From Vitellaria paradoxa (lineage: Eukaryota; Streptophyta; Magnoliopsida; Ericales; Sapotaceae), in assembly GCA_019916065.1 (NCBI GenBank), contig CM034242.1, forward strand, positions 14,942,823 through 15,006,822: 64,000 nucleotides of DNA. The letters are read 5' to 3'. Every line of letters begins with the position of its first letter. The stretch's first letter is position 1. A program made the position numbers and the translations under genes. The notes below the pieces were generated by a model. It was not told where the DNA came from and ran no database searches. It saw only the letters and a list, made by a program, of their open reading frames with translations. Shown piece by piece: positions 24,301 through 35,618 of this stretch.

Positions 24301-24495
24301 TTCCATAAAAGAACTAAACACATTGAAATTGATTGTCATTTAATTCAAAAAAAGTTTCAAAAGGACCACATTCAACTAGCTCATCTTCCATCGGCAGAAC
24401 AGTTAGCGGACATTTTCATCAAACCGGTTGGGGTTGACCATTTTCGTAGTCTTTCTTTCAAGTTGGGTATTACTGATATCCATACTCCAACTTGA
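21312..24495 (+). pseudogene. Copia pol remnant: protease, integrase, RT, RNase H
   Basis: In order: protease with WILDSGASDHMT (21342; the DSG triad is intact); integrase with a degenerate zinc region, then FCDIWGGYHTPS, TIVDDYTRH and, at 22033-22299, FFRSNNAQEF (the catalytic Asp of RSDN is now Asn) and QQNDIAERKHRHMLDVA; RT with PPGKKLVGCKWVFKTKLNAD (23104), LDVNNAFLHGDL (23298) and the active site YVDDLLMTGND (23538); RNase H with GYTDSDWASCPTTRHS (24021) and EQLADIFIKPV (24399). A deletion after KAHLVA removes a stretch of the RT fingers. Decayed: stops, shifts and a changed catalytic residue. Confidence 0.9.
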
Positions 24496-24502
24496 GATGG
24501 AA
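24491..24502 (+). other. Copia polypurine tract (degenerate)
   Basis: CTTGAGATGGAA lies directly before the 3' LTR, resembling the usual copia TTGAGGGGGAG tract with purine losses. Confidence 0.7.
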
Positions 24503-24766
24503 TATTAAACATACCTCCAAAGATCCTCCAATGATTTTGTTTGATAGCATACCTTCCTATTCCAGTTAAAGAAACTTGTATACTTTCCTATCCTAATTTA
24601 GGAAACTACATTCACAGTTATTATTTTTTCTTATTTACAGATAATTGTTCCTTGAATGGTTCTTTCATTTTCCATTGTATTTGACTGTATTATATATGCA
24701 TCTATGCATATATCAATGATTTAATCAATAGAAAATATAAATTATTTTTGATTTCTGATTTTATCA
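24503..24766 (+). repeat. Copia 3' LTR
   Basis: 264 bp from TATTAAACATACCTCC to TGATTTTATCA. Compared with the 5' LTR it has about 30 bp more, where TTCCTATTCCAGTTAAAGAAACT is followed by a similar TTCCTATCCTAATTTAGGAAACT. This is either a tandem duplication here or a deletion in the 5' copy. Confidence 0.85.
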
Positions 24767-24771
24767 CACTT

Positions 24772-25860
24772 TGTATTTACTAAAAAATAAATAAATAAAT
24801 AAATAAAGCTGGAAATTTTAACAGAGATGATTTTTCTACACGGTACCCACCATATATTTTATCAACCTGCAATGAGATCTGATTTTGAATTCCTTTCTTT
24901 TTTAGCATCTCTTTAAGTTGGCAGTTTATAATTTAGCCCCGTTCACACCTTGTTATAACCAATGCTACTAAATTTGTTAATAAGTTAAAAGAAAACGGGG
25001 GGGATTGCAGGAAGGTTTCCCATGTCAGTACCACTGAGCTCTCTTGGTGTTGTCTTTTACCACTTGTGGATCGGACTATAGGGGTTTGGCAATTTTTTCC
25101 CTTTTGCTATTACAAAATGAAAAAGATAATTTTCAAGAAAAATACATTCTCTTCATACTTTAAAAAAACTATCAAAAACTGCTCAAATCAAAAGTTCCTC
25201 CTTGAATATTTGACAAAATATTAATTTTTATGACTTTTTTACTCAGTTATAGTAACTTATAACTTGTTCAAATCAAAAGTTACCAAAAGTTACTAAAAAA
25301 TTATTTAAAATTTTATTAAACACTCAAAAATTATAAAAAAAAATTACTAAAAATTATTATTTACTTCACTAAACATACCAAAAATTACATTTTGTAACTT
25401 TTGGTAATATGAGTTTAGGTTAAAATTATTGAGACCATAATTTTTTTTCACTCTTCTAATTTCTCTAGCCACGTAATAAATTGAATAATGGTCTAAGTCA
25501 CTTCCCCTTTTCTTTATATAAATTCAAACTTAAACTAGCGAAGTGGTCTCTATCTTCAAAGTAATTAAATAAACAACTAATAAAGGCTTGTTTGGCTTTA
25601 ATTTAATTAATCTCACTTTCCCTGTTTGCCTGCAGTAATTTTACTAGTATACAAAATCAGTAGAGTCCAGTCCAGCACCGACCCTTCCCAGTAAAAGAGC
25701 CCAACAGGCAACAGACGCACATGACTCTGATCTTTCTCAACCAGGACACCCTTCAAAATAGCTATGGAATACACACAAAAAAGCATTATATTATTCAAGA
25801 AGAAAAGCTCTCATTTATTAACTTCGCCAATTTTCTGTGCAATTGGCACCTTCCTTCCCC
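24772..25860. other. Upstream region of the GH9 gene
   Basis: No gene seen. 25130-25420 is AT-rich and rich in AAAAGTTACTAAAAA-type repeats with an internal inverted look (CAAAAGTTAC / GTAACTTTTG), probably a degraded MITE. The rest is the distal promoter. Confidence 0.4.
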
Positions 25861-25870
25861 CAAAACTCCA

Positions 25871-25960
25871 TATATAGTGGGGGGATGTAGCTCTTTCTCT
25901 TCCCACAAACCCTTCTCTCTCTTTCCCCATCTCTCTTCCCCTCTCTTCTCATTGAGGGTC
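25871..25960 (+). promoter_or_regulatory. GH9 core promoter and pyrimidine-rich leader
   Basis: TATATAG at 25871-25877 is followed about 20-80 bp later by a CT-rich stretch (TTCTCTCTCTTTCCCCATC and similar, about 25890-25950), the usual arrangement of TATA box, Y-patch and leader in plant genes. The start codon is at 26087, leaving a leader of roughly 180 bp. Confidence 0.6.
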
Positions 25961-26086
25961 ACTCTGTTCTGGGTGGTTCATCAGGATTTTTTAGCTGATA
26001 AACCATACCAACATTGCCTCTATTGTCGATACGTATACAAGTATATTTATAGTCCCCAAAACTGAGAAAATCCGCATATATTTATA

Positions 26087-29000
26087 ATGCAGAGGTTTGT
26101 GAGGCTCTGTTTTATGACTCCTCTGTTCGTGCTTGTCGGTCTTCTTCCTCTGGTTTTTGCTGGCCATGACTATGGCCAGGCTCTCAGTAAAAGCATTCTC
26201 TTCTTTGAGGCTCAGAGATCTGGTTACCTTCCCAGTACCCAGAGAGTCAAATGGAGGGGTCATTCTGGTCTGAACGATGGCAAGGCTAGTGGGGTACATT
26301 CCTCATCTGGTCATTCTTTCGGTTGTCCAAAATTTAACCAATATTATCCACAATATACATATATATATATTCATTCATTATAATGGAATGAATTTGTAGA
26401 AATGTTTGAAATGGGTTGTTGTAGGTGGATCTGGTGGGAGGGTACTATGACGCCGGGGACAACGTGAAGTTTGGGCTACCCATGGCATTCACAGTGACGA
26501 TGATGTCATGGAGCATAGTAGAGTATGGGAGGCAAATGGCTGCCAGTGGAGAGCTTGGTCATGCCATGGATGCTGTCAAGTGGGGGACTGATTATCTCCT
26601 TAAAGCTCACCCCTATCCCAATGTCTTCTATGGAGAGGTACTCCTAGTCTCCTATTCTTTTCAATCGCCATATCTCTTTAATCTCGACATATATATATAT
26701 ATATATATTATATCAGCGATTGAGACTGCTCTGTTTTCACACTGACCCATTTCTCACAAATTCATCAAAATTAGAATTCTTGCTTTTGTGGGTTGTTTTG
26801 GCTTGTCACTTTCTATGGAAATTTTGTTAATTCAACTTCAACCCTTGAAAAATTGGAAATAAAAGGCTATGAAAGTAACAAGGTGATGTGATATTTTTAG
26901 GTGGGGGATGGGAAGACTGATCACTACTGCTGGCAAAGGCCGGAGGATATGACGACCCCACGGCAAGCCTACAAGATCGACCCTAACAACCCTGGATCCG
27001 ACCTCGCCGGCGAGAGCGCCGCCGCAATGGCCGCGGCGTCCATCGTCTTCCACCGCTACAACCCTTCCTATGCCAGGAAGCTCCTCGCCCATGCCCAGCA
27101 GGTACCTTATTAACTCCACTTCTAGTTTCAGTCAATGCTGCTGCTTTCAGACCGGCGTACGCTATCAAAATGGAGCGAAAGCGTCGAAGTTATTGATAGG
27201 CCATTAGCATTGTCTATACGGTCCCTGTCACTGTCAGGCTTGTTGTTGCCGGTGTAGGTTAGCAGTGGGACCGCATTTACGACACTTCTCACGCATCACT
27301 AGTTGTGGCAGCGCCGCTGCCTTCTGCGGCTGATGTTAGAAAAAATTTCCTTGTGAGGGACATGAATTTGTGATTTTGCGGTAGAAAAAAATTGGAGAGA
27401 AAAATAAAATTATTAGTTAGTGTAACGTTATATATTTACTTAGATAAAAAATAATTTTCAGAAAATATTTAAATATTTTCATTAAATTTTAATTTAATCA
27501 AAAATAAAATAAATATAACTTTCCTTCCTTATTTTACATTCTTATCATCTTATTTTTCCCTTGTAAATTCATGTTCCAAATCTAGCATAAAAATTGGTAA
27601 CATAGAGACCATTTGGCAAAACAGAAAAAAATTTTAATTTTCTCTATTTTTTTAACTTTTTCATTAAAATTTTTCAAATACAAAAAATAAATAAATACAA
27701 AATTACCACATACAAAATCATGAATTTTTTTATTTTTTTGATTTTTGTAAATTTTTACTAAATACATAATTTTTATCGAAAGCGATATGTGCCAAGGATA
27801 AAAATTAAAAAAGTTAGAAATTTCTTTTTAACCAAACGCACTTTTGAATTTGTTTTGGTTCGCGTGGGTACTTAAAATGAGTGAATCGTGAATTTACCTC
27901 CAATCACACTTTAAAAAAATATTTAAAACTTTTATTTGAAAAAGCTTCCTATAAAGGCAATAATAGTGCCATTCCCAAATTGTTGGTGCCCTGTATTGTG
28001 TTAAATAGAAAATAGATTTAAATAGAATTACTCTGCCAAGAAGCAAATATTGTTAATTCAAATAATCTTGTTAATAAATATAATGTAGAATATCTTAATA
28101 TACTCGCGCGGAGCATATTTTTAGATTTTTTAACTGGTTTAAGCTCTGTTTGATTTGTTATAAATTTTTAAAAATTATTCACTTTTTATCTCACTGCACA
28201 AATTATAAATTCACAACTTATCTTATTTTATTGCATTTTATCTCACTTTTTGGTCTTGTTTGATATCACCAAAACTCACTAATTTTAATTACTTTTTGTA
28301 CTTTTTTCTAATCAAAATTTTTCATATTTCACCTTTTTGTCACATTCTTTTACTTTTATTATATTTTTTACCTTATTTTTTATAAACTAAACACCCACTT
28401 TATCACTTCAGACACACCCTTAATAATAAAGTTTAGTAATCAAATTGTGTTTTTTCAATCCAATTAAACCTACGTAAATTTGGCATGATAACAAATATAT
28501 TCCTTCAAACTAGTACTTGCTTCTTTTATTTATTTTTCATATTACAATCATATCCTTGCATGTCCTTTATGTGCAAAATCTTATCGTGTAGAAAAAGAGA
28601 AAGACGTGAGAGGCAGACGCGGCCCATGGACGCGAATGAGAGTTGTCCCCCCTTTTTTTGGAAAAAAATTAAATAATAAATAAATAAATTCGTCGTCGTT
28701 TTGCCATTTTCTTTTCGCTATAATGGTGCTTTGATAACCCAACCCCAGTAAGTTCCTTCGGGCGCCTATTTAGGATCAAGATGGGGAACTTTTCCGTGTT
28801 TCACGCCGTCTGTTCATCAAACCGTACAGATCCGCTTTTCTGTCAAGTTTTATGTAAATGTAAACGCTGTTTAGTAATTGGCCTTAACACGGGAGATGAC
28901 AGCCTGTTGTACGGCTATGAAATTGAATTTTATGGATTTTAAAAATTTATTTAAATTTAAATTGTTAAAATTTCAAACGACTCAGATTTGGAATGAGTTT

Positions 29001-32000
29001 TAATTAATTTAAAATTTGAATAATTTGATTATTTTATGTAAATATAAACTCATCAATTGAGTCAAATTTCAAAATAAACAAGTAATAAATTGTACTTAGA
29101 TAAAACTTAATCACAGTAAACTTAGAACAAGTGCACCAATGGCAAGTTATATTATCTAGTAAACAGTGTACATTTTTTGTTTAATTAGTGGCTTTTCTTT
29201 TTCAAGCTACACTAATGTTAGGCATTTTACCAACTGTCTACTAAAAAATTAGTTTCTTAAAATTGGAGGTGTGTATAAGGGAAAGAAGTGCGGGAGAAGG
29301 AGAAGAGAAGTGCGAGAGAAAAATAATAAATAATTAGATTACTTGTGAACAGTTTTTTGGCAAAAGAAGCGAGGTACTGTAGTCGGAGGAAGAATACCTC
29401 CGAGTTTAAAGAGTCTGGTGTAGGAGAGTTCTCTTGTATTGATTAGCAAAAATATCTAAAATACTTCTTTAGCTCTTCCATTGCACTTGCTCTTAGATGT
29501 TGTTTCGTAAAATGTATAATTTTGCGCCAAAATGCAAGAATGTGACAATTAATTTTTAGTTGAGCATTTGATAATAATTTATACAAATTAGTAAAAATTA
29601 GAGAAAATTGAAGAAAACTGATAAAAATTTGAGAAAGTTGATAAAAGTTAAAATATTTTTGGTGGAAGAAAATTAGATAAACTTGAAAAAAATTGATAGA
29701 AGTTGATTTTTTTTTTTTAAGTAAAAATCGGTGATTCAAATACTCTTAACTCTAACGGGCTATTAGCAACATAAACATTAGAATTAAAATACTGCTACGC
29801 TTACACCTAACTCTTACGCTTATTTTTATACCTTGCCAATTTGTACTGGTCATTACCCATATCGATCAGTGCATTTGATTTAAAATCATTACAGTCATTA
29901 AATGTTACCTTTTACTTTTTTTTTAATGGCCAAAAACGATATCATTTTTATGACTGTAATGATTTTGAATCAAATATAATGGTCACTACAAGTAGTAACT
30001 AGTACAAAATAGTTAAGAATTAGATGTAAGAGTTAAATGTAAGTGTAGTATTACTATTAGAATTATTTGGTTCATTTCACGACCAAATCAATGGTCACCA
30101 AAAAATGCACGAGAATTATTTGGTTTGTTTTGATTACCACATTAATTGGTCACCTACAAAAGCGTTCAGGTATAATAATTTGATTACTACATTAATCAAT
30201 GTTCACCTGCAAATGCATTTGAAAAGCTTGCAGTACATTTACACTGAGGTGTTCAGGGATCGGAGTCGGTGTTAATGCATTGAGGCCCCCAATTCACAGA
30301 GAACACTCTGCCTCACCCACCCTCTCATTCTTTTCCCGATTTACCCTCCCATGTGAAACTTTATGTTACCGTATATTTACATACACACCCATATTGAAAT
30401 AATAATTCTCTCTCTACCCTTTCCAGCTATTCGGGTTTGCAGATAAATACAGGGGCAAATACGACAGCAGCATCACGGTGGCTCAGAAGTACTACCGATC
30501 TATCAGTGGATACGCGGTACGAGATCACAACCTCTTTCTAAGTTTCTAACTACCGCCTTTAACTGCCTGCCTCTCTGGATGAAACAAGTGAGCATTGCGC
30601 GGCCTAACCATGTTGGCCATTTCACTGAGATTTTTTTTTTTTTATTATTGTTTGTGTACAGGATGAGTTGTTGTGGGCTGCAGCATGGCTTTACAAAGCA
30701 ACTAACAGCGAGTATTACTTGAGCTATCTGGGTACTAATGGTGATGCTCTGGGGGGGACCGGTTGGGCGATGACAGAGTTCGGGTGGGATGTTAAGTATG
30801 CCGGTGTGCAGACTCTTGTTGCCAAGGTACTTTTGCAATCAATTCAATTCAGTTCCAAATTATGACGGCTCTCAGCTAGTTATTTGGAACTTGATGCATT
30901 GTAATAATAGTTCCACCAAGGGCAGAACTAGAAATTTTTTCGCTTTGATTATGAGTTGGGTTTTAAATTGAGATATAACTGAATATTAGACCTAGATTAA
31001 AAATTTTTCCCACCGCTAGATTATAAATTGGGTATTAAACTGAGTCATAATTTTGTATTAACCTGAATTATAGATGATTGAAATAAGATGTTATATGCTA
31101 TTATTATTAAAAAAAAAAACTTTTGATCAAAATTTTACCAAGGTTATAGCCTGTCCTAACTCTAACATCCCTCCGCTCATAATTTCTATAATTCTTAATT
31201 GAGATGCGAATATAGACAGAGTCAAACAAGGCATAACAAGAGTAATTGTCCTACTGATTTAAAAAAATTATACTAAAATTATATTGATTTGACTTTTTTC
31301 TTATAAAGTATACTCTTTTTTTTTTTTCATATTTTATCCCTATTGTATTTTTACTTTTATTCCTTCTTACTTTAAAATTTTAATTTGCCTTCACCTATTT
31401 CAAATTTTGGGTCCGCCACTTGATGTGAAGTAATTGGAATATACATTTTATTGCAGCTTCTAATGGGAGGCAAAGCCAGTCACCATGCACCAGTCTTCCA
31501 GAAGTACCAGCAGAAGGCAGAGTTTTTCATGTGTTCGTGCCTGGGGAAGGGAACTCGGAATGTACGGAAGACTCCAGGAGGCCTTATTTTCCGACAGAGA
31601 TGGAACAACATGCAGTTTGTTACCAGCGCTTCTTTCCTCCTCACTGTCTACTCCGACTACCTGACCTCAGCGAGGAGAAACCTGAATTGTGCTTCTGGCA
31701 GTGTCTCTCCATCTCAGCTTCTTTCACTTGCAAAATCTCAGGCTTGTCTTTATTAGCCCTCTTGCTTGTTTTCCAAAACGAATACCAAACAAGGAAGTCT
31801 CTCTAATACTTCCAACGTTTGAATCCTCAGGTGGACTATATTCTTGGCGACAACCCAAGAGCTACGAGTTACATGGTGGGCTATGGAAGAAACTACCCGC
31901 GACATGTTCATCACAGAGCCTCCTCAATTGTCTCCATCAAGGTTAACCCTTCGTTTGTTAGTTGCCGAGGAGGATATGCCACTTGGTTTAGCAGGAAGGC

Positions 32001-33272
32001 GAGTGATCCGAATCTCCTCGCCGGTGCTGTTGTTGGTGGACCTGATGCTTATGACAACTTTGCTGATGAAAGAGACAACTATGAGCAAACGGAGCCAGCT
32101 ACGTACAACAATGCTCCTCTTCTTGGCATATTAGCAAGACTACACGGTGGTCATAGCGGCTATAATCAGCTCCTTTCTGGTACATATATAATCTACAATC
32201 CTAAGTTTTCGTTCTTATTTCCTTGAGTCTATAAATTTAGGAATGGCATTTCTCTGTTACTGAGAATGTTCAATAATTTTGTTTTACAGTGACTCTTCCA
32301 GCCCCTAAAACTAAACCAAACCTGTCTTCAGAAACTAGCAGTGCACCAGCAGCTCAAGGTATTTTTCAGAAGTCAGATTTTGCTTAATGGATTTATTGAT
32401 TTAGATGCAATGGAAGGAAATTCCTTGTCCAATTTAATTGGGGGTGTGAATCATCTTTACTAACATACAAAGGGAAAACAGTTTTGGTGTTTCTCTTCCC
32501 AGAGGGTTGAGTGGTCTTGGACTTATTTCAATCCAAAAAGTAGCTCGTGGGTCAAACTTATAAGCTGACCTCTAACCCCACAACCAATCTTTCTCGCATA
32601 GGTTGAGCGATAACATTTTTCTCCCCATGAGTTAAAATTGAAGATAAACCTAACTTTGATACGAGTGTTGGATGGTTTTGAACCTATCTTAACCCAAAAA
32701 CAAGTTCAAAAGGTGAGACTTTTCTTCACATTTATAAACTAACTATCCGCCCCTTTCACAACCAATGTGAAAAACTTCAACAGTAACTTCCCTCCTCAAC
32801 TTCTTTTTCTAACTTCCTATAATTAACTTATAGGAATAAAAATTAAAAACAAAACACGAATACAAATTGTAAGAGTAGAAAGAGAATGGGAAAGAAAGGA
32901 AGAAGAAAATTTAATTAAGTTCTACTATCACACAAACTAGCTGCCTTTGCTAATGTAAGATCTTGTTTTGCAGGTTCATCTTCTATTCCCATTTCCATTG
33001 AACAAAAGATGACAAATTCATGGAATGCCAATGGCAAAACTTACCACAGATATTCCACAACTGTGACCAACAAGTCTCCCAAGACAATGAAGGCTCTCAG
33101 CATTTCGATATCCAAGCTGTACGGTCCTCTATGGGGTCTCGAAAAGTCTGGTAGTTCTTACGGATTTCCAACCTGGCTCAACTCTTTACCCGCAGGGAAG
33201 AGCCTCGAGTTTGTTTACATCCATTCTGCCTCTCAAGCAGATGTCTCAGTCTCAAGCTACACTCTGGTATAA
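26087..33272 (+). CDS. GH9C: Class C GH9 endo-1,4-beta-glucanase with CBM49
   Basis: Nine exons: 26087-26293, 26425-26637, 26901-27101, 30427-30516, 30662-30826, 31457-31741, 31831-32179, 32290-32358, 32974-33272 (1878 nt, 625 residues, the usual class C length). The product is a secreted enzyme that cuts internal beta-1,4 bonds in cellulose or related cell-wall glucans. Residues 1-25 form a signal peptide ending VFA before GHDYGQAL. The GH9 catalytic domain follows: [16 protein letters not shown] (catalytic Asp region), [24 protein letters not shown], the first family signature around [11 protein letters not shown] and the second around [18 protein letters not shown] with the acid Glu. A Pro/Ser/Thr/Ala-rich linker (exon 8) leads to CBM49 (exon 9: [31 protein letters not shown]). 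All junctions keep frame. Intron 6 appears to start with GC instead of GT. No internal stop; it looks functional. Paralogue assignment within class C was not attempted. Confidence 0.93.
26683..26709. repeat. (TA)n microsatellite in GH9 intron 2
   Basis: A run of alternating AT (about 26687-26708) just after exon 2; likely length-polymorphic. Confidence 0.8.
28140..28270. mobile_element. MITE copy (GTGAGATAAAAAGT family), GH9 intron 3
   Basis: Contains CACTTTTTATCTCACTGCAC and AAATTCACAACTTATCTTAT, the reverse complement of blocks found at 33884-34010, 45279-45406 and (same orientation) 48777-48906. GTTTGAT motifs lie at both edges. Non-coding; exact ends uncertain. Confidence 0.5.
29777..30064. 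mobile_element. Palindromic Mutator-type MITE with 9-bp TSD
   Basis: A 270-bp element (29786-30055) that is nearly a full inverted repeat: the left arm runs from AAAATACTGCTACGCTTACA to AAAATCATTACAGTCAT and the right arm from ATGACTGTAATGATTTT to TGTAAGTGTAGTATTACT. It is flanked by a perfect 9-bp duplication, ATTAGAATT (29777-29785 and 30056-30064). A 9-bp duplication with long inverted arms fits Mutator-like or foldback MITEs. No coding capacity. Confidence 0.8.
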
Positions 33273-34740
33273 ATAAGAAAAAGAGGAAGTTGATCACTTG
33301 GGTTTTCTGGGGTTGTAATGTAAGAAGTGTGCAGCTATACGAGGTGAAGTCCAGAAGGGTCTTAGTTTCTTTCTAGTTCGTGATTTTCAATAACTTGTTG
33401 ATCTGCTATGTGGGTAGGATTTAGATGGGCTTTTTAGGCTATAAATAAGATTGAAGATCGATGCGAGGAAGAAAGGAGTGAAGAGACGATTTAACAGGGG
33501 TGCTCATCCTCTTTCTCCTCCACCCTACTCGTTCTATTGATAGATTTGAGAGAAAGAGCGCTTGTGGAAGTGTGAGCATTGAGAAAAACAGGAAACCCAT
33601 TCTCAATGAAATTCGAGGAGTCTTTTGTTTCTTTGTATTTCAAAACAGCTCTGAGTGTGTGTGTGTTTGTTTGTTTGTTTGTTTTTTCTTTCTTTTTTCC
33701 ATTGTTTTTTTCATCATTTCGTTCCCTTTTTGTGTTGTGACGTTTTTTTTTGCAACATTTCATATTTGCAATATAAATATAGTTTTTGTGCAGTGAATGA
33801 CGGTGTATGCCTACGTATCTTATGTAATTGATGAATTGTTACTGTAGTTCCTGTATCAAATTAGCATTATTTTTGGTTTATTTAGGGTGTATTTGGAGTA
33901 ATAAAAAGTGAAATAAAATGAGACAAAGTATAATAAGTTGTGAGTTCGTTGTACGTACAGTGAGATAAAAATTGAATAACTTACAGAAATTTTCAGAATT
34001 TTTCAAAGATTAAACATTGATACCAATAAATGCGTAATCCAAAATATATATAATAGATCATTGCGAGTGCAAAATCATGTTAAAACAAATTCAGAAGAAT
34101 GACATTTTTACTAAATGTGTGTGTTGGGAAATATATCCGTTTTGTAGTAAAATTCATCAAAATTATAATTGGGATTAAATTTATTCTAAGGATTTTTACA
34201 TATTCATAGAAATTATATTGACAAATTAAAAATGAATAGTCCAAATTTGAAATTTAAAATATATAAATTTCTCAAATGAGAAAGTATACAAATTTGAATT
34301 TTTAAAATTATAAGCTACACATCCCTTTAATCTTTTAATGCATATTTAAAAAAAAATCTAAAATACAATTCTATTTTATATTTGATCTAAAATACACTTT
34401 AATTTTATACTTGATCTCTCTCCCTGCCCCCCTTCTCTCTCTCTCCTTATTTTCTCTTTTACCTCGGGCAATCCCCACTCTTTATGGATTAAATTTTTAA
34501 AAATGTGTTGATCATTGTACATGAAGTGAAAATTTATAAAAATAAAGCCAAACTGAAGAGGGAGGGGATAGATAAGTTTCATAAAATTCTAATCAATAAA
34601 TTTTTTTCTCCCTGCTATGTGAATCCGAATAAATATCTGAATGCGAAAGAATGTGAGAACACCATAACTATGGTGTTTGATCTAACCCTTGCTCGGGCAA
34701 ATTTTATAAATTAAAAGTATATTGATTAAGTTGTTTATTT
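33273..34740. other. GH9 3' flank and MITE copy
   Basis: The 3' untranslated region follows the stop; AATAAG occurs near 33443 and ATAAATA near 33774 as possible poly(A) signals. A GTGTGTGTTTGTTTGTTTG microsatellite is at 33657-33680. At 33884-34010 there is another copy of the GTGAGATAAAAA MITE family (GTGTATTTGGAGTAATAAAA, AAGTTGTGAGTTCG, CAGTGAGATAAAAATTG). The rest is AT-rich with no gene. Confidence 0.5.
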
Positions 34741-34747
34741 ATTCTTG

Positions 34748-35618
34748 GGGTGCGTTTGATTGTGCTGCACGGGGATTGGATTGTCAATCCGTAAATTTTA
34801 CCTAATTCCAAATTTACCTAATTCTATGTTCAATTTACAAAGATTAACATTAATATATAGTCTAACCTGGGTTGCTAATTCTCAAAATGAGGAATATATA
34901 ATACATATAGGATGTGTTACTGTATATCTATCTTCTTTTGCATTGTTTCATGCCAAGATACAAAGGTTTAAATTACTCATTGTCAAATTACATCTCTTAT
35001 ATTATTTTATATCTTACTCATCACACGCTAAAAAATTAATTTCAGGTAAAAATACAATATATATTATACTCAATTTTATATCTTATCTATATAATAAAAT
35101 AGAACGATTTTTTAAAATGTCCTTATTACAAACTAAGATCCAATTGTTAACAATTATTTTTTCTTTCATTCAAAGATTGAGATTATTTTTATATTTTTAA
35201 CTTTCCGCTCAATTCTTATTTTAGTAAACCTCATTACTATCTATCTCACAAAACGGTTTGAATATTTTAAATTTCACCATATTTCAAGAGTTAAGATCAT
35301 ATGCAAATCAAAACTGTCAACTTAAATTCTATCCAATTATGGTTTCTCAGAAGTTGAACTTTTCAAATTAAAATATTATAATTTGTGCTTTCTTTTATGA
35401 TACTTATCAAAAATTAATTGGGAAAGAAGAAAGAAAGAGACCAAAACACATGTTGTAATTGAAATTAAAACTATTGCATTATCATAATTTTTTTGATTTA
35501 AACTTTTAGTCCAATGTTTCAACTATATAAGAAACTTAATACTAAGTTTGTTAAAAGACGAGTTATTGCTAGTCTTATAATATTATTTATGTTCTATTAT
35601 CCAATCAAACATACTCTT
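34748..35618. mobile_element. Possible non-autonomous DNA element
   Basis: The left end reads TTG then GGGTGCGTTTGATTG; the right end reads CAATCAAACATACTC then TTG. The ends are inverted repeats (12 of 15) and TTG on each side could be a 3-bp duplication. No convincing coding sequence inside. Confidence 0.4.

Larger units (their letters stand above)
19945..24771 (+). mobile_element. Full-length decayed Ty1/copia retrotransposon
   Basis: The element spans 19950-24766, flanked by the 5-bp target duplication CACTT (19945-19949 and 24767-24771). It has a 5' LTR, an adjacent primer-binding site, gag with a zinc knuckle, protease, integrase, RT and RNase H in copia order, a polypurine tract and a 3' LTR. 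Every coding region carries stops or frameshifts, so it is not autonomous. It sits beside, not inside, recognisable host exons, about 1.3 kb upstream of the GH9 gene. Confidence 0.9.
27102..30426 (+). other. GH9 intron 3 (3.3 kb)
   Basis: GT-AG intron, far longer than the other GH9 introns here. It carries a MITE at 28140-28270, a palindromic element at 29786-30055, and three degenerate ~55-bp repeats at 30064-30225 (AATTATTTGGTTCATTTC / AATTATTTGGTTTGTTTTG / ATAATTTGATTACTACATTA). No coding sequence seen in it. Confidence 0.8.

Noticed and set aside
26838..27168. Open frames on the - strand opposite GH9 exon 3
   Set aside because: They mirror the GC-rich sense exon (Ala/Gly-rich codons) and share no motif with any family.
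34760..35200. 146-codon + strand open frame
   Set aside because: Composition is dictated by AT-rich DNA (Ile, Tyr, Leu, Phe), no domain, and it lies within a likely non-autonomous element.
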